Shown piece after piece: positions 1 to 13,278 of a DNA stretch of 64,000 nt. Position 1 is the stretch's first letter; each line of letters opens with the position of its first letter. This DNA comes from Immersiella caudata (lineage: Eukaryota > Ascomycota > Sordariomycetes > Sordariales > Lasiosphaeriaceae): the NCBI GenBank assembly GCA_030512335.1, contig JAULSU010000006.1, forward strand, positions 2,418,001-2,482,000. Reading direction: 5' to 3'. The position numbers were made by a program, and so were the translations under genes. Below the pieces are notes generated by a model, which was given only the letters and a program-made list of their open reading frames with translations, did not search any database and had not been told where the DNA came from.

Positions 1-146
1 ATCGGTAGATCCAAGGTATCGGTAACGTGTGCGTACCCTGGAACAGAAGGAACTCAACGAGTGGGTTCTCAGCCCAATCCCAGTCCCCACTCAACGTCGA
101 GGAGACCGCCCAATCAATTTCGGGCCCCTGAAAATTTGCCAAGACA

Positions 147-3100
147 ATGGCTCCACCTTCCACAAACCCCACCGCCTATCCGCGAGAACCCATTGCGATT
201 GTTGGCAGCGCGTGTCGATTCCCCGGAGACGCGTCGTCACCTTCGAAATTGTGGGAACTGCTCCGCCAGCCCCGTGACGTGCTCAAAGAGATCGGGGACG
301 ATCGGTTCAACACAGCTGCATTCTACCACCCTGATTCCCTCCATCGTATGTACCTCCTGAGACATCCAAGAATGTCCCAGAAAGGACGCCAAGAGCTGAC
401 ATATTCTAGATGGCACGACCAACGTTAAACATGCGTATCTGCTCAATGACAATCTCGGCCATTTCGATGCCCAGTTTTTCGGTATCAAGCCCGTCGAGGC
501 AAATTCGGTGGATCCACAGCAACGCATCCTCCTCGAGACGGTGTACGAAGGCCTCGAGCGGGCCGGCATTCCACTTGAGAAGCTGCAGGGCTCCCAGACG
601 TCGGCATATGTCGGTGTCATGAGCGCCGACTACACCGAGCTGTTGGCCCGCGATATTGACGCATTCCCAACATACTTTGCCTCTGGAACGGCTCGCAGTA
701 TTCTCGCCAACCGCATTTCCTACTTCTTCGACTGGCACGGTCCGTCTATGACGATCGACACGGCATGTTCGTCCAGTCTGTTCGCCCTGCACTTGGCCGT
801 GCAAAGCCTCCGCGCGGGCGAATCACCCACTGCCGTCGTGGCGGGAGCCAACTTGGTGCTGGCACCGGACCAGTTCGTCGCCGAGAGCAAGCTGAAGATG
901 CTTTCTCCCGACGGCCGCTCTCGCATGTGGGACAAGGGGGCCAATGGCTACGCACGCGGAGACGGTGTTGCTGCCCTGGTGCTCAAGACGCTGAGCGCTG
1001 CCATCCGCGACGGGGATCACATCGAATCCATCATCCGTGAGACAGGCATCAACCAGGATGGTCGCACAAAAGGCATCACCATGCCCAGCCCTCAGGCTCA
1101 GGCCAATTTGATCTGGTCTACCTACAAGAATGCTGGGCTTGACTTGTCCAAGCCGGAGGATAGGCCTCAGTACTTTGAGGCCCACGGGACAGGTAAGCAT
1201 ACGCTCCGGCGTTAACCCCTGAAGAGCGCAGCAGCTAACCGAAGACTTTGCCAGGCACACCTGCTGGTGATCCGGTTGAGGCCGAGGCCATCAGCACCGC
1301 TTTTTTCGGACCTACATTGGGCTTCAAGCAATCCCAGTCCGACCCTCCTCTCTATGTCGGTTCCATCAAGACTGTGATCGGCCACACAGAGGGCACCGCA
1401 GGCGTCGCGGGTGTGATCAAGGGGTCTCTCGCGCTCCAGAACGGCATCGTGCCGCCCAACCTGCTCCTGGAGGATCTCAACCCTGCAGTCAAGCCTTTCT
1501 ACGACAATCTCAAGATCGTCAAGCAGGCCGAGGAGTGGCCGGCTCTCCCGGAGGGCGTACCCCGCCGCGTGAGCATCAACAGCTTTGGCTTCGGCGGCGC
1601 CAATGCCCATGCCATCCTCGAAAGCTACAATCCGCCGATCGCCGATGCCCAGGTCGCTGCGCCCAGTGAGGCTGAAACAGCGTCTCACTTGAGCTCGTTC
1701 AACTTCTCTGCGTCCTCGGAAACGGCCCTCACAAGAATTCTTGCGGACCATGCATCCCACCTCCGTGCCAACCCCACCATCGACTTGGCGAGCTTGGCTT
1801 TCACCTTAAACACGAGGCGCTCTGCACTTTCTACGCGCATTGCTGTATCCGCCTTGACAGTCGATAGCCTAGCTTCTAAACTCGACCAGCTAGCCAAGAC
1901 GCCTACGGGCATTGTCACGGTGAACAACAGCGCCCCGTCATCCTCCAGCTATCCCGCTCTGCTCGGAGTCTTCACTGGTCAGGGTGCACAGTGGGCTTCG
2001 ATGAGCTCTGAGCTGCTGAAAAGCTCTCCTTTGGCGGCTGCAACGCTTCGCCGTCTCCAGGGCTCTTTGGACAGTCTCCCTGTTGAGCACCGGCCGACCT
2101 GGACACTCCTGGACGAGTTGTCGAAAGACAAGGCTTCGTCTAGGATTGGAGAAGCAGCCTTCTCGCAGCCGCTCTGCACTGCGGTCCAGGTCGTGTTGGT
2201 GGATCTTTTGGCTGCGGCGAATGTTCGCTTCAAAGTCGTGGTTGGCCATTCGTCGGGCGAGATCGGTGCCGCATACGCTGCTGGGTACCTCTCCAGCGAG
2301 GACGCCATCCGGATCGCCTACTATCGCGGCTACTACCTCCACTTGGCGAAGGGGCCGCAGGGCTCCGGCACCGGCGCCATGATGGCCGTTGGCACAAGCC
2401 TTGAGGATGCTCAGGCCCTGATCGAGCTCGATGATCTCGCCGGCCGCATCGTCATTGCCGCTTCCAACTCTCCCGAGAGTCTGACGCTGTCTGGCGATGT
2501 CGAGGCCATCGAAGCGGCCAAGGAGATTCTCGAAGACGAAAAGAAGTTTGCTCGAATCCTCAACGTCGACAAGGCGTATCATTCGCACCACATGCTTCCG
2601 GCCTCGGGCCCTTACATCGAAGCCCTCCACAGCATTGGTATCAAGGGTCAATCTCGACCGGAAGGCCATGCCTATCCCGCCTGGGTCTCCAGCGTCTACG
2701 CCGAGGACGCCGAGTCTCTGGGTGTTCAGGCCTTGGGACCGGAGTACTGGGCAGAGAACATGGTTGGCCAGGTCAAGTTCTCACAGGCTGTTGAGCAGGC
2801 TGTCAGTGCTTTAGGGCCTTTCGACTTCGGTGTCGAGGTCGGCCCCCACCCAGCTCTCAAGAGCCCCGCCCTGCAAACAATCCAGGCTGTTGCAGGCCAA
2901 TCCATTCCTTACACTGGCCTGTTGCGTCGTGGAGCTAACGACCTTGAGGCCTTTGCTGATGGCTTGGGCGCCATTTGGCTGTCCTTGGGGTCGGGTGTGG
3001 TCGACTTTGCAGCCCTCGAGACGGCATCATCGGGCGGGAGAGCGCCAAAGCTGCTCAAGGAGCTCCCCTCTTACTCCTGGGAGCATGACCGCATCTTCTG

Positions 3101-6100
3101 GCACGAATCGCGCTGGTCCAAGGCATTCCGAACCGGCCAGCAGTCACCTCATCAACTACTGGGCACGCGATCACCTGACGGCACAGATGGCGAAGTCCGC
3201 TGGAGGAATCGTCTACACCCGCGCGAGGTCCCGTGGCTGGTTCACCATCAAGTGGACCGCCAGATCATCTTCCCCGCTGCGGGCTACTTGTCTTCCGTGG
3301 TCGAGGCTGTTGCTCAGCTCTACGGCGTCGAAAACATTCAGCTTCTTGAGTACCAGAATGTTGTCATTGGCCAAGCCCTGGTGCTCGAAGAGAACTCGGA
3401 CATCGAGACGCAGTTCAGCTTCCGCACCACGGGTGAGAGCTCCCCGAACAAAGAGGGTGTCGTCGAAGCTGTCTTCGCTTTCTACTCAGCTTCCAACAAG
3501 GACGTTGTCAGCATGGTGAAGAACGCGTCCGGTCGGGTGCTCGTCACCCTTGGGGCCCCCTCTGTAGATGTGCTTCCCGCGCCGCACAAGCCCGAGCGCG
3601 AGTTCCTTGATGTTGATCCGGATCGTTTCTACAAAACGGTTGGTGAGGTGGGCTTCGGCTACGGCGGGCCGTTCCGTAAGCTCGCTGCCACACGCCGGCG
3701 GCTGGACGAGTCAGCCGGCTTCATCCAAACCCCTGATGCCGACGAGGAAGGAAGAGAGGGAGACACCCGCCTCATTCTCCACCCCGGTACTCTCGACTGC
3801 GCGATTCAGTCCATCATTCTGGCATACAGCTACCCCGGTGATGGCAAAATGAAGTCCCTCTACCTGCCCACAACCATCGACAGTCTGCGCATCAACGTCT
3901 GGGCAAGTTCGTTGCTCAAGGGGCTGCCTGGCTCTCAGCTTCCCTTCTACGCATCCATTGCCGTGGCCCAGGATGGCGCCCAAGGCGACCTGGCCGGAGA
4001 CGTCGAGATCCACTCTGCGGATGGACAGGCAACCATTGTGCAGCTCCAGGGCCTGCACACCACCCCCTTGACCCCTCCGTCTGCCTCCACCGACGTCAAG
4101 CTCTTCTTCGAGACAAGCTGGGACTCCGAGTCTCCCATTGGAAATGACTCGCTCTGGGCCTCATCATCCTCGATTTCCACCGACTTCGACCTGTCCTTTG
4201 CGCTTGAGCGGGTGGCTTACTACTACGTCCGGACTCTCGGGGAGGCCCTCCCCCTTGCCGAGCGATCGGACATCGAGTGGTACCACAAGATCTTCTACGA
4301 ATATATCGACACCACCGTCGCCCGCGTTGCGTCGGGAACTCATCCCTATGCCCAGCCGTCGTGGGCCAATGACTCCCTCTCCGACATTGAGGCCATCTTT
4401 ACCAAGTACCCTGACAGCATCGATCTACGCCTCATGCGCGCCGTTGGTGAGAACATGCAGGCTGCGGTTCGTCGCGACATGAACATCCTCGAGGCCATGA
4501 TGAAAGACAACATGCTTAACGACTTCTATGCCTATGCTCTAGGCATGGAAGACTACCTCACTGACCTGACGCGCATGATCGGTCAGCTGAGCCATCGCTT
4601 CCCACACTTGAGCGTGCTGGAGATTGGCGCCGGCACTGGAGGCGCCACAGCAGTCATCCTGGAGCAGCTGCGGGGGAGCTTCTCGGCCTACACCTACACC
4701 GATATCTCGAGTGGCTTTTTCGAGAAGGCGCAGGACAAATTCGCACAGCATCGCTCTCGAATGGTGTTCAAGACCCTGGACATCGAAAAGGATGTTGAGG
4801 CACAAGGGTACGAAGCGGGCTCGTACGACTTGGTGGTGGCATCGCTTGTGTTGCACGCAACGAGAAATCTCGAAGAGACGATGAGAAATGCCAGGAAGCT
4901 GCTCAAGCCCGGCGGAAGGCTCTTGATGCTTGAGCTTACCGATAATGATCCGATCCGATTCAGCTTCATCTTCGGAGGGCTGCCGGGATGGTGGCTTGGG
5001 TACGAGGATGGCCGGACGATTTCTCCTTGTGTCGGGATCGACGAGTGGGAGGTGTTGATGAAGAAGACTGGGTTCTCTGCCATTGAGGCGATCACGCCGC
5101 ACAATACCACTTTCCCGTTGCCGCTGAGCGTCATCATCACCCAAGCGGTAGATGATCGCGTCGAATTCCTCAGGGAGCCGCTTTTCCCAACGACCAATCC
5201 CCTCGCAGCGCATCATCTCACCATTGTTGGTAATGATGATAGCGACATTGCATCGCGGATTGCGTCATTTGTTGACCGCCACTACCAGAAGCCCGCCAAG
5301 CATATACCTTCACTCGGAGATGCCGCTCATGAAGAGATCCCCTTCCTCGGAAGCGTCATCAGTCTCGTTGACCTTTCAGCCGAGCCAACTTTCGAATCCA
5401 TCTCGGCCGAGAAGCTCTCGGGGCTTCAGAGTATCTTCCGACAGAGCAAGAACATCCTCTGGGTCACAGTCGGCGGCCTATCGAGCAGCCCCTACCGCAA
5501 CATGTACCGGGGTCTCCAACGCAGCGTCGTGAAGGAGTTGAAGCATATCCGTGTTCAACTGCTCGACTTCGAGTCACATGCAGATGTCTCCTCCGACGAG
5601 ATTGCGCGGCGCCTTCTCCAGCTCGAGGCTTCCAGCCGGTGGGAGCAAGACGGCCAGCTGCAAAATCTCCTCTGGTACCAAGAGCCGGAGGTTATGGTTC
5701 GCCAGGGCCAGGGACTGGTTCCCCGTGTCAGACCGAGCAAGCAGAGAAACGAGCGATACAATGCAGGGAAGCGCCGCATCACCGAGACCATCAACCTCGA
5801 CGAGACTGTCGTGTCCATTAAGACCTCCGGAGGACAATTGACAGTGGAGAGTGGCGGAAAACGGGCCGCAGTCACCCACGGACGTGTCGAAGTCCGACTG
5901 CTCCACTCGATCACCCACGCGGTTCAGTTGGCGGATGGTAATCTCCTCTACCTCTCTGCCGGCAGCCTTCCTGACGGCAAGCATGTTGTGGTTCTGTCCG
6001 AGACACTCGACTCCCTCGTTCACGTCCCTAATGAATGGACCATAGTTGTTTCCGAGTCATCCGAGAGAGGGGAGTTGGAGGCAAAACGAGCCGCCGTTGG

Positions 6101-9100
6101 CCTGTACACTCGCCTTCTCGCCCATGGCGTCCTCGCTGGGGCCCGCCCCCGGGATGCTATTGCCGTTCTCGATCCTGGATTTTCACTGGCCCAGGCTCTG
6201 GCTCCGCTAGCGGCTGAGAAGGGGGTTGAGCTGACTTTGTTCACCTCCACCACTTCTGCGACTGGACTATCCGCACCCTGGATTGCCGTACACCCCCGAG
6301 CTACAAAGCACGGACTTCAGAAGCTTCTCCCGGCCAAGTCAACGCGGTTTGTGAACGTTGGCGGCTCTGAAGATCTTGTGGCGGCGTTCGCGGAGGCGCT
6401 GCCGGCTGCGTCAACCATCGTCCGCCAAGGCGGATCCGCACGCGTGCAGCTCGCGGGAGATGTCTCGACTTTCTCGAGCCATTTCCAGGACGCATGGGCG
6501 CGATTTGCGGCTGAGAGAGTGCCCGCAGCAGGCTCGCATGCGTTGCTTCCTTCCGTCACTCTCCAGGAGGCGGCGACGGGTGCTGTACCTTCGTCGGCGC
6601 AGGTCGTCGTCTCGTGGTCCCCTTCGGATGTGTCCATCCCGGTCTTGCCAGCCAGCAGGGCGGTGCGGTTCTCGCCCGACAAGACCTACTGGATGGCTGG
6701 CCTCACGGGCAGTCTCGGTCTGTCGCTTGTTGAGTGGATGGTGCGACAGGGCGCGAGATACATTGCTCTTTCGAGCAGAAACCCCAAGGTCGATGATGCT
6801 TGGTTGAGGGCTGTTTCGGCAAAAGGCGCGACGGTCGCCGTCTTCGCAAAGTCAGTGCATTCCATATCCCAGCGTGATCTTGATGGAAGCTAACATGCCT
6901 GCGCAGTGACATCACAAGTCGAGACGACGTGCGCGCACTTCATCGCCGGATTCGCGACACTCTGCCCCCTATCGCAGGTGTTGCCCAGGGCGCAATGGTC
7001 CTCGATGACTCGCTGTTCTCCGATGCCAACATACAGCGAGTTGAGAAGGTGTTGCGGCCAAAGGTGCAAGGCAGCATCCACCTGGACGAGATCTTTTCCG
7101 ACAGCAACACCGAGGAGAAGCTCGACTTCTTCGTCTTCTTCTCCTCGGTTGCGTACGTCACAGGCAACGCAGGACAGAGCATCTACGCCGCCGCCAATGC
7201 CTTCATGGCCAGCCTCGCCAATCAGCGGCGGGCGCGAGGCCTTGCTGCATCCGTCATCAACATCGGCGCCATCCTCGGTGCTGGATACGTGTCTCGAGAG
7301 TTGACGGAGGAGCAGCAAGAGTATCTCCGCAAGGTCGGACATATGTGGATGTCCGAGCAAGATGCGCATGAGATCTTTGCCGAGGGCGTCAGGGCGAGCG
7401 ATCCCCAGTCGAGCGATAGTGCGGAGTTCGAAACAGGTTTCCGCACCGACAAGGACCGCGCGAAGGAGCTGGAGGACGAACCGCCCATGTTCCAGCACCT
7501 GGGAGCGGGGTTGGGCGACGACATCTCGGCAGGGGCAGATGCCAAGGCGGGCAGGCAGAACATCAAGACGAAGGCCCGGCTGCTGGAGGCTACGAGCCAC
7601 GAAGAGGTGTTTGAGGTCCTGAAAGGTAAGCTCGTCACGATGCCAGTACTATTTTGTCCATTGCTAACCTGTGCCAACAACACAGAGGGCTTCCTCCTGA
7701 AGCTGCAGGTTGCTCTGCAGTCCGACCCTGCCAAGTCGACGCTCGACGTCAGCCTTGACGAACTCGGCGCCGACTCTCTTGTGGCTGTCGACATCCGGTC
7801 CTGGTTCCTCAATGAACTTGGCGTCGACTTGCCGGTCTTGAAGATTCTCAACTCCCCATCAGTGCGTGACCTTTTGGTCGCCGCCCAGGAGCTTCTCTCG
7901 CCAGCGGCCATTCCGAATGTCTCTTCATCAGGGCAGAAGCCAGCATCCGAGGAGCTCGTCCCCGAACCGCCAGTCTCGGAGTCTGTCACCTCCGAATCCG
8001 GGTCCCGGAGATCCTCCGGTGTGCTCACACCGCCTGGCCCCGAGAGCAACGACAATGGAAGCCAGTCGTCTCGCTCATCTGCGCCGTCCGAAGTGGACGA
8101 CAGCGCCAACTCCAAAGAAGAGAGCCAGTTGAAGGAGAAACAGCTGGCTCTGCGTACCGACTCCCAGGATACCGAGAAGACCGTGACGCCGTTCCCTTCC
8201 GCCCAGCGAACCGCCCCGTTGTCTTTCGCTCAGTCTAGATTCTGGTTCCTGAAGCGCTTTGTGCAGGACCAAACGGCCTTCAACATCACCACTGTGATCA
8301 AACTGCGTGGTATCGTGGATGCTGAGGCTTTGGAGAAGGCTCTTGCCATGGTGGGCCAACGACACGAGGCTCTCAGGACGCGTTTCATCATCGACGAGTC
8401 AACCAAGTCACCGCTGCAAGAGGTCCTTCCAACCTCAGTCCTGCGACTTGAACGGGGTCCCGTCGCCAACGAAACAGAACTAGACGAGGCTGTCCAACAG
8501 CTCAAGAACACGGTCTATGACATCGAGAACGGCCAGGCGCTGCGGATCCAGCTTCTGTCACAGTCCCCGGAGCAACACTATCTTCTCTTGGGATACCATC
8601 ACATCTATCTGGACGGCATCGGCTACGTCGTCCTCATTTCCGACCTGGAGAGCGCGTATGGCGGCAAGTTGGTCACAGCACCGCCCGCCACGGAGTTGTT
8701 GCAATACCCCGACTACACCCTGAAGCAGATCCAGGAGTACGAGACCGGCGGATGGTCTGGAGAGCTGTCGTTCTGGCGCGAGCAGTTTGCGACCCTCCCT
8801 AGACCCCTCCCGGTGCTGCCCCTGGCTGGTTTGGGTTCTCGCCCCAGCACCTCACAGTTCGGCGCCCACACCGCGAGCTTCCGAATCGACCGTGACCTCA
8901 GCAACAAGATCAGCGAAGTTTCCCGCCGATTCAAGGTCACTGCGTTCCATCTCTACCTGTCCGTCTTCCAGGTCTTGCTCTATCGCTACGTGGGTGACGA
9001 CCAAGGTGAAGACCTCGTCATCGGTGTGGCCGATGGCAATCGCAAGGAAGCCAATGTCTTGCGCAGCTTGGGCATATTCTTGAACCTGCTCCCACTGCGT

Positions 9101-12100
9101 CTCCGCCTTGCCAACGGCCCCAAGCAAACATTCTCCGACACGCTCCGCAACGCGCAGACGGTAGCCCAGGGTGCCTTCAGCAATTCGCGCGTGCCCTTTG
9201 ATGTCTTGCTCAACGAGCTCAACGTCCCGCGCGTGCCGTCCCACAGCCCGTTGTTCCAAGCCTTCTTGAACTACCGACCGAACACACAAGAAGCCCGCAC
9301 TTTCCTCGGATGCGAAGGAGAACTCGACATCATCGCCGCGGGCCAGACCGACTACGACGTCAGCGTCGATATCCTTGACCTCAGCGCCAGCGGCGGGGAA
9401 AGCCTGGTCACCATCGCTGCGCAGAAGGATCTCTATGCGCCCGAGGCAGCCGTGAGGCTGGCTGGCAGCTTCCAGACCTTGTTGCGCCAGTTCGTCGACA
9501 ATCCCGCTGCCCGGGTTACCCGCCCAGCCCTCCATCCTCACGAAGATGTCGACAGAGTTGTCGCTGCAGCCCGAGGTAAGAGACGATCACAACTTGAGTG
9601 GCACAGCCAGTTCCTGACACCCTTTTGGCAGGCCTAGAGGCACCAACGCTGTACCCGACGATCGTGCACCGCATCGATGCCATTTCCGCAAAATACGCCA
9701 ATCGCATTGCGCTCAGAGACGCCTCGGGCAGCGCACTGTCGTATGAAGACCTGTCGAAGCGGGTTGGCGCCCTTGCCCAACACCTCATCGACCAGGGGAT
9801 CAGAAGCGGTTCCATCGTCGGCGTCTTCCAGACCGCTGGCATCGACTGGATTGCTTCCTTGTTGGCCATTTTCCGAGCTGGCGCGGCATACGTGCCCCTG
9901 GACCCAAAGGTCGGCCTCGAGAGACTTTCGCTCATTGCCAAGGACAGCCGTATTGCTGCAGTCTTGGTTGATGCCTACACCGCGACGGCCGACTTTGCCC
10001 AACAGCAACAAGCGGCCGGCATCATCGTTGCTAATGTGTCCGAAATCCGACCAGCATCTAGCCCGGAGAGATCGCCAAACCTCGCTCAGCCCACTGACAC
10101 CGCCGTCATCATCTACTCTAGCGGATCGACAGGCGTCCCGAAGGGAGTCTCGCTGCTGCACTCCAACATCAGCAACTACGCCGACACTGCTCCATTGGGC
10201 TGGGGCCTGCGCGAAGGTGAGGAGACGTTCCTCAACCAGGCATCCTACACGTTCGATGTGTCACTCCAGCAGACGATCGTTGCGATCAGCCTTGGTAGCA
10301 CTGTTGTGGTCATGAGCAATGCCGACCGTGAAGACCCCGCTGCTCTCTCCAGGCTGGTGGTCTCTGAGAATATCACCGTCACCGGAGCAACGCCGACCGA
10401 ATACCAGGCCTGGGCGCGTCATTGGGACCATGAATTGCTCAAGACCTCGGCGTGGCGAGTGGCGTTCACCTGGGGCGAACCCGTGTCTCAGCAGCAAATC
10501 CGTGCTTTCCAGGGGCTCGGTCATTCCAATCTCAGACTGATCGACGCATACGGCCCGGCAGAGGCAACCATCACATCGGCTCATGGCGATATCGACTGGG
10601 CCCAGGCAAATGTTAACAGTGGCGGCGCCGGTCGTCCGAAATATCCTCTTCTCGCAACGCCCAATACCTCGGTGTACATCGTCGACGACACCCTTGAAGC
10701 TGTCCCTGCCGGTGTGCTTGGCGAGGTGGTTCTTGGTGGTGCTTCGGTGGCCAAGGGCTACCTCAATGATGAGACCCTGACAGCGAGCAAGTTCGTGACC
10801 GACAAGCATGCGAGCCCCTACTTCCTTTCGCAAGGCTGGAACAGAGCACATCTCACCGGAGATCGAGGACAGTTGACAGCAGATGGTCGCTTGATTCTTC
10901 ACGGCAGGATTCAGGGGAGCACCCAGGTGAAGCTAGCCGGCATTCGCATCGATCTCCAGGACATCGAGGCCACCATTCTTCAGGCTAGCCCTCTCATATC
11001 CCAGGTCGTTGTGTCGGCTCGACGAAATGAGGCGTCGGGCACGCCGTTCCTGGTGGCCTACGTAATTTTTACCGACAGCGCCGGCGACCAAGCGGAGAGA
11101 GACCGGCTGGTGGCGAAGCTATCAGACTCCCTCCCGCTTCCTCAATACATGAGACCTTCTGTCGTTACCGAGGTGCCGTACTTCACCACCAACAGCTCCG
11201 GGAAGCTCGACCGCAAAACCATCGACACATGGCCGCTACTAAGGCCTAGCAGAGTTCGGCGCGAACAAGCCGAAGATGCCGCTCGCAGCACCCTGACCGA
11301 CCTTGAGAAGACTATTGTTGAGCTTTGGCGCGATTCTCTTCCCCATGGATTGCTCGAAAGCGATTCTCTGAACCGCGTGTCCGATTTCTTCCACGTTGGA
11401 GGAAGCTCGCTCTCGCTGATCGGCCTCCAAGATCTCATCAGGCAACGCTTCCAGGTTACCGTCTCGCTGTACAAGCTGTTCCAATCCAGCTCACTGGGTG
11501 GCATGGCCGCCGCGATTCAGGAGCTCCAGACCGAATCCAGTGGAGCCGCCGCCGCTACTCTTTCGACCACCGCCGACGCAATCGACTGGGAACAAGAAGC
11601 TACTCTGCCCGCGGATATCCTGGCGTCTTCGGAATCTGAAGGCCTTCCTCTCTATCACCCGCCATCCACGGTCGCTCTGACCGGTGCCACTGGCTTCATT
11701 GGCCGCGAAGTCCTCCGCATTCTGCTCGCCAACCCCACCGTTACGAAAGTCCACGTCCTCGCCGTTCGCAAACAACTCTCCGAGCTCACTTCTTCGGTTC
11801 AGTCCCTCTTCGAAAACCCCAAGGTGCATGTGCACCATGGCTCCCTCGCTTCGCCTTCCCTCGGTCTCAGCCCCACAGAGATCTCTTCCGTTTTCGCCAA
11901 CCTTGACGCCATCATTCACGCCGCAGCCGACGTCTCCTTCCTCAAAACCTATGGATCACTCCGTCCAACCAACGTCTTCTCTACACTCGAACTTCTCCGT
12001 CTCTCGGCCCCACGAAAGGTTCCCTTCCACTTCATCTCGTCGGCCACGGTGGCCAGACTGGCAGTGGCACATGGAGCGGATCAGTTCGGCCCTGAGTCGA

Positions 12101-12630
12101 TTCGAGGCTATCCTCCAAACCTGAAGGACGCCGAGACGGACGGATATGTGACGGCGAAGTGGGTCAGCGAGGTTCTCCTCGAGAATGCAGCTGAGAAACT
12201 GGGCGTGCCGGTGTGGATTCACCGCCCCACCAGCGTTGTTGGAGAGGGAGCGGCAGAGACTGATCTGGTCAAGAACGTGACAGAGTACATCCAGAAGTTG
12301 AAGGCCGTCCCGGACACCACGGGCTGGAAGGGCGGTTTCGACTTCGTGGAAGTGGCGAAAGTGGCCCAGGATATTGTGGGCGCCGTTGTTGATGGACAGG
12401 GTCACGCAGGGAAGGTCCAGTTCACCTTCCAGAGTGGTGACGTCCAGGTCTCTGGCGAAGAGATTGCGGGCTCTACCGCCGGAAGCGATGGTGAGCAACC
12501 GTTGAGCGTCTTGCCGTTTCGGGAGTGGGTTGATCAGGCGGAGAAGGCCGGGCTCGACCCGCTGCTGGTGTTGTATCTGAAGAGGGCTGAGGAGGGGCAG
12601 CTTCTCATTCCGAAGCTCCGGAAGGATTGA
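147..12630 (+). CDS. Hybrid highly reducing PKS-NRPS (KS-AT-DH-MT-KR-ACP-C-A-T-R)
   Basis: Builds a methylated polyketide, joins it to an amino acid and releases the product. Six exons: 147-345, 410-1192, 1255-6850, 6907-7625, 7686-9575, 9632-12630. They sum to 12,186 nt (4,061 aa), all with GT-AG introns. Domains seen in order: KS with DTACSSS and the EAHGTGTPAGDP and GHTEGTAG histidines (about residues 10-440); AT with GHSSGE (about 658); DH with HPGTLD; C-methyltransferase with EIGAGTGG (about 1446); a short ER-like remnant without a recognisable NADPH motif; KR with GLTGSLG and an S-Y-N triad; ACP with GADSL (about 2460); condensation with HHIYLDG (about 2735); adenylation with YSSGSTGVPKG; thiolation with GGSSL (about 3648); NAD(P)-binding reductase with TGATGFIG. 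The Met at 147 is chosen because the KS begins 14 residues later. The R domain keeps Ser, Tyr and Lys (YVTAK), which favours reductive release over Dieckmann cyclisation; that is inference. The final product is unknown. Confidence 0.96.
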
Positions 12631-13278
12631 CTACATGGTCAACGGAAGGACACCATCATCTTGGATCATCTAGGTCGTTTATTTCTTGCTGTTTTTATTT
12701 CTGCGGGTCTTACTATATGGATTTGGTGGAGTTGATGGGTTATGGTTGGTGCTACTTCACAGGCGTTTGGCGCATAACCGTCTGGAGTTGGGTGTTTTGC
12801 GTTTTTGTCTCTTTTTTGGATACTTTGTTTCGCGATTTGGATCTCTGCTATTCCGTTGTTTAGACAGAAAGGGATAATTAATGAAAAATGACATGGTTTC
12901 ATAAGTTTGCTGCGTGTTGCTCGGGAGTGGCCGTCTTTTCACCTTTGTGCTGCGGAACTGATACGGGCCGGCCGGTGCATTCACTTACTGTTCTTTTGCT
13001 TATCGTCACAACTTGGGAGTCATTCCACAGAATTTATGGGCTCGAGGTGGCGACTGATCGTAGGAAACCCCCGGGGAAGTTGGGTCGGATTGAATTCAGT
13101 TGGTTCACATCCTTTTCGACCACTGGGTGCAGCTTCCACCCAAGAACACATCAGGCGCCACACTGGCAAACTAATGCTGGGAAGGTGCAACTTGGGAAGA
13201 TTGGTAAATTTCTGCACTATTTCAAGAAGCAGCCAGAGGCGCGCCGACATTTCCCAACCAACCCCACACCCACCCTGT
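12631..13278. other. Intergenic between PKS-NRPS and MFS exporter
   Basis: Convergent 3' ends of the PKS-NRPS (plus) and the MFS gene (minus). T-rich just after the PKS-NRPS stop. No convincing coding sequence is visible. Confidence 0.6.

Noticed and set aside
1..146. Upstream frames at 29-277 and 61-360 as the PKS start
   Set aside because: They are in other frames than the KS domain; the Met at 147 leads directly into the KS.
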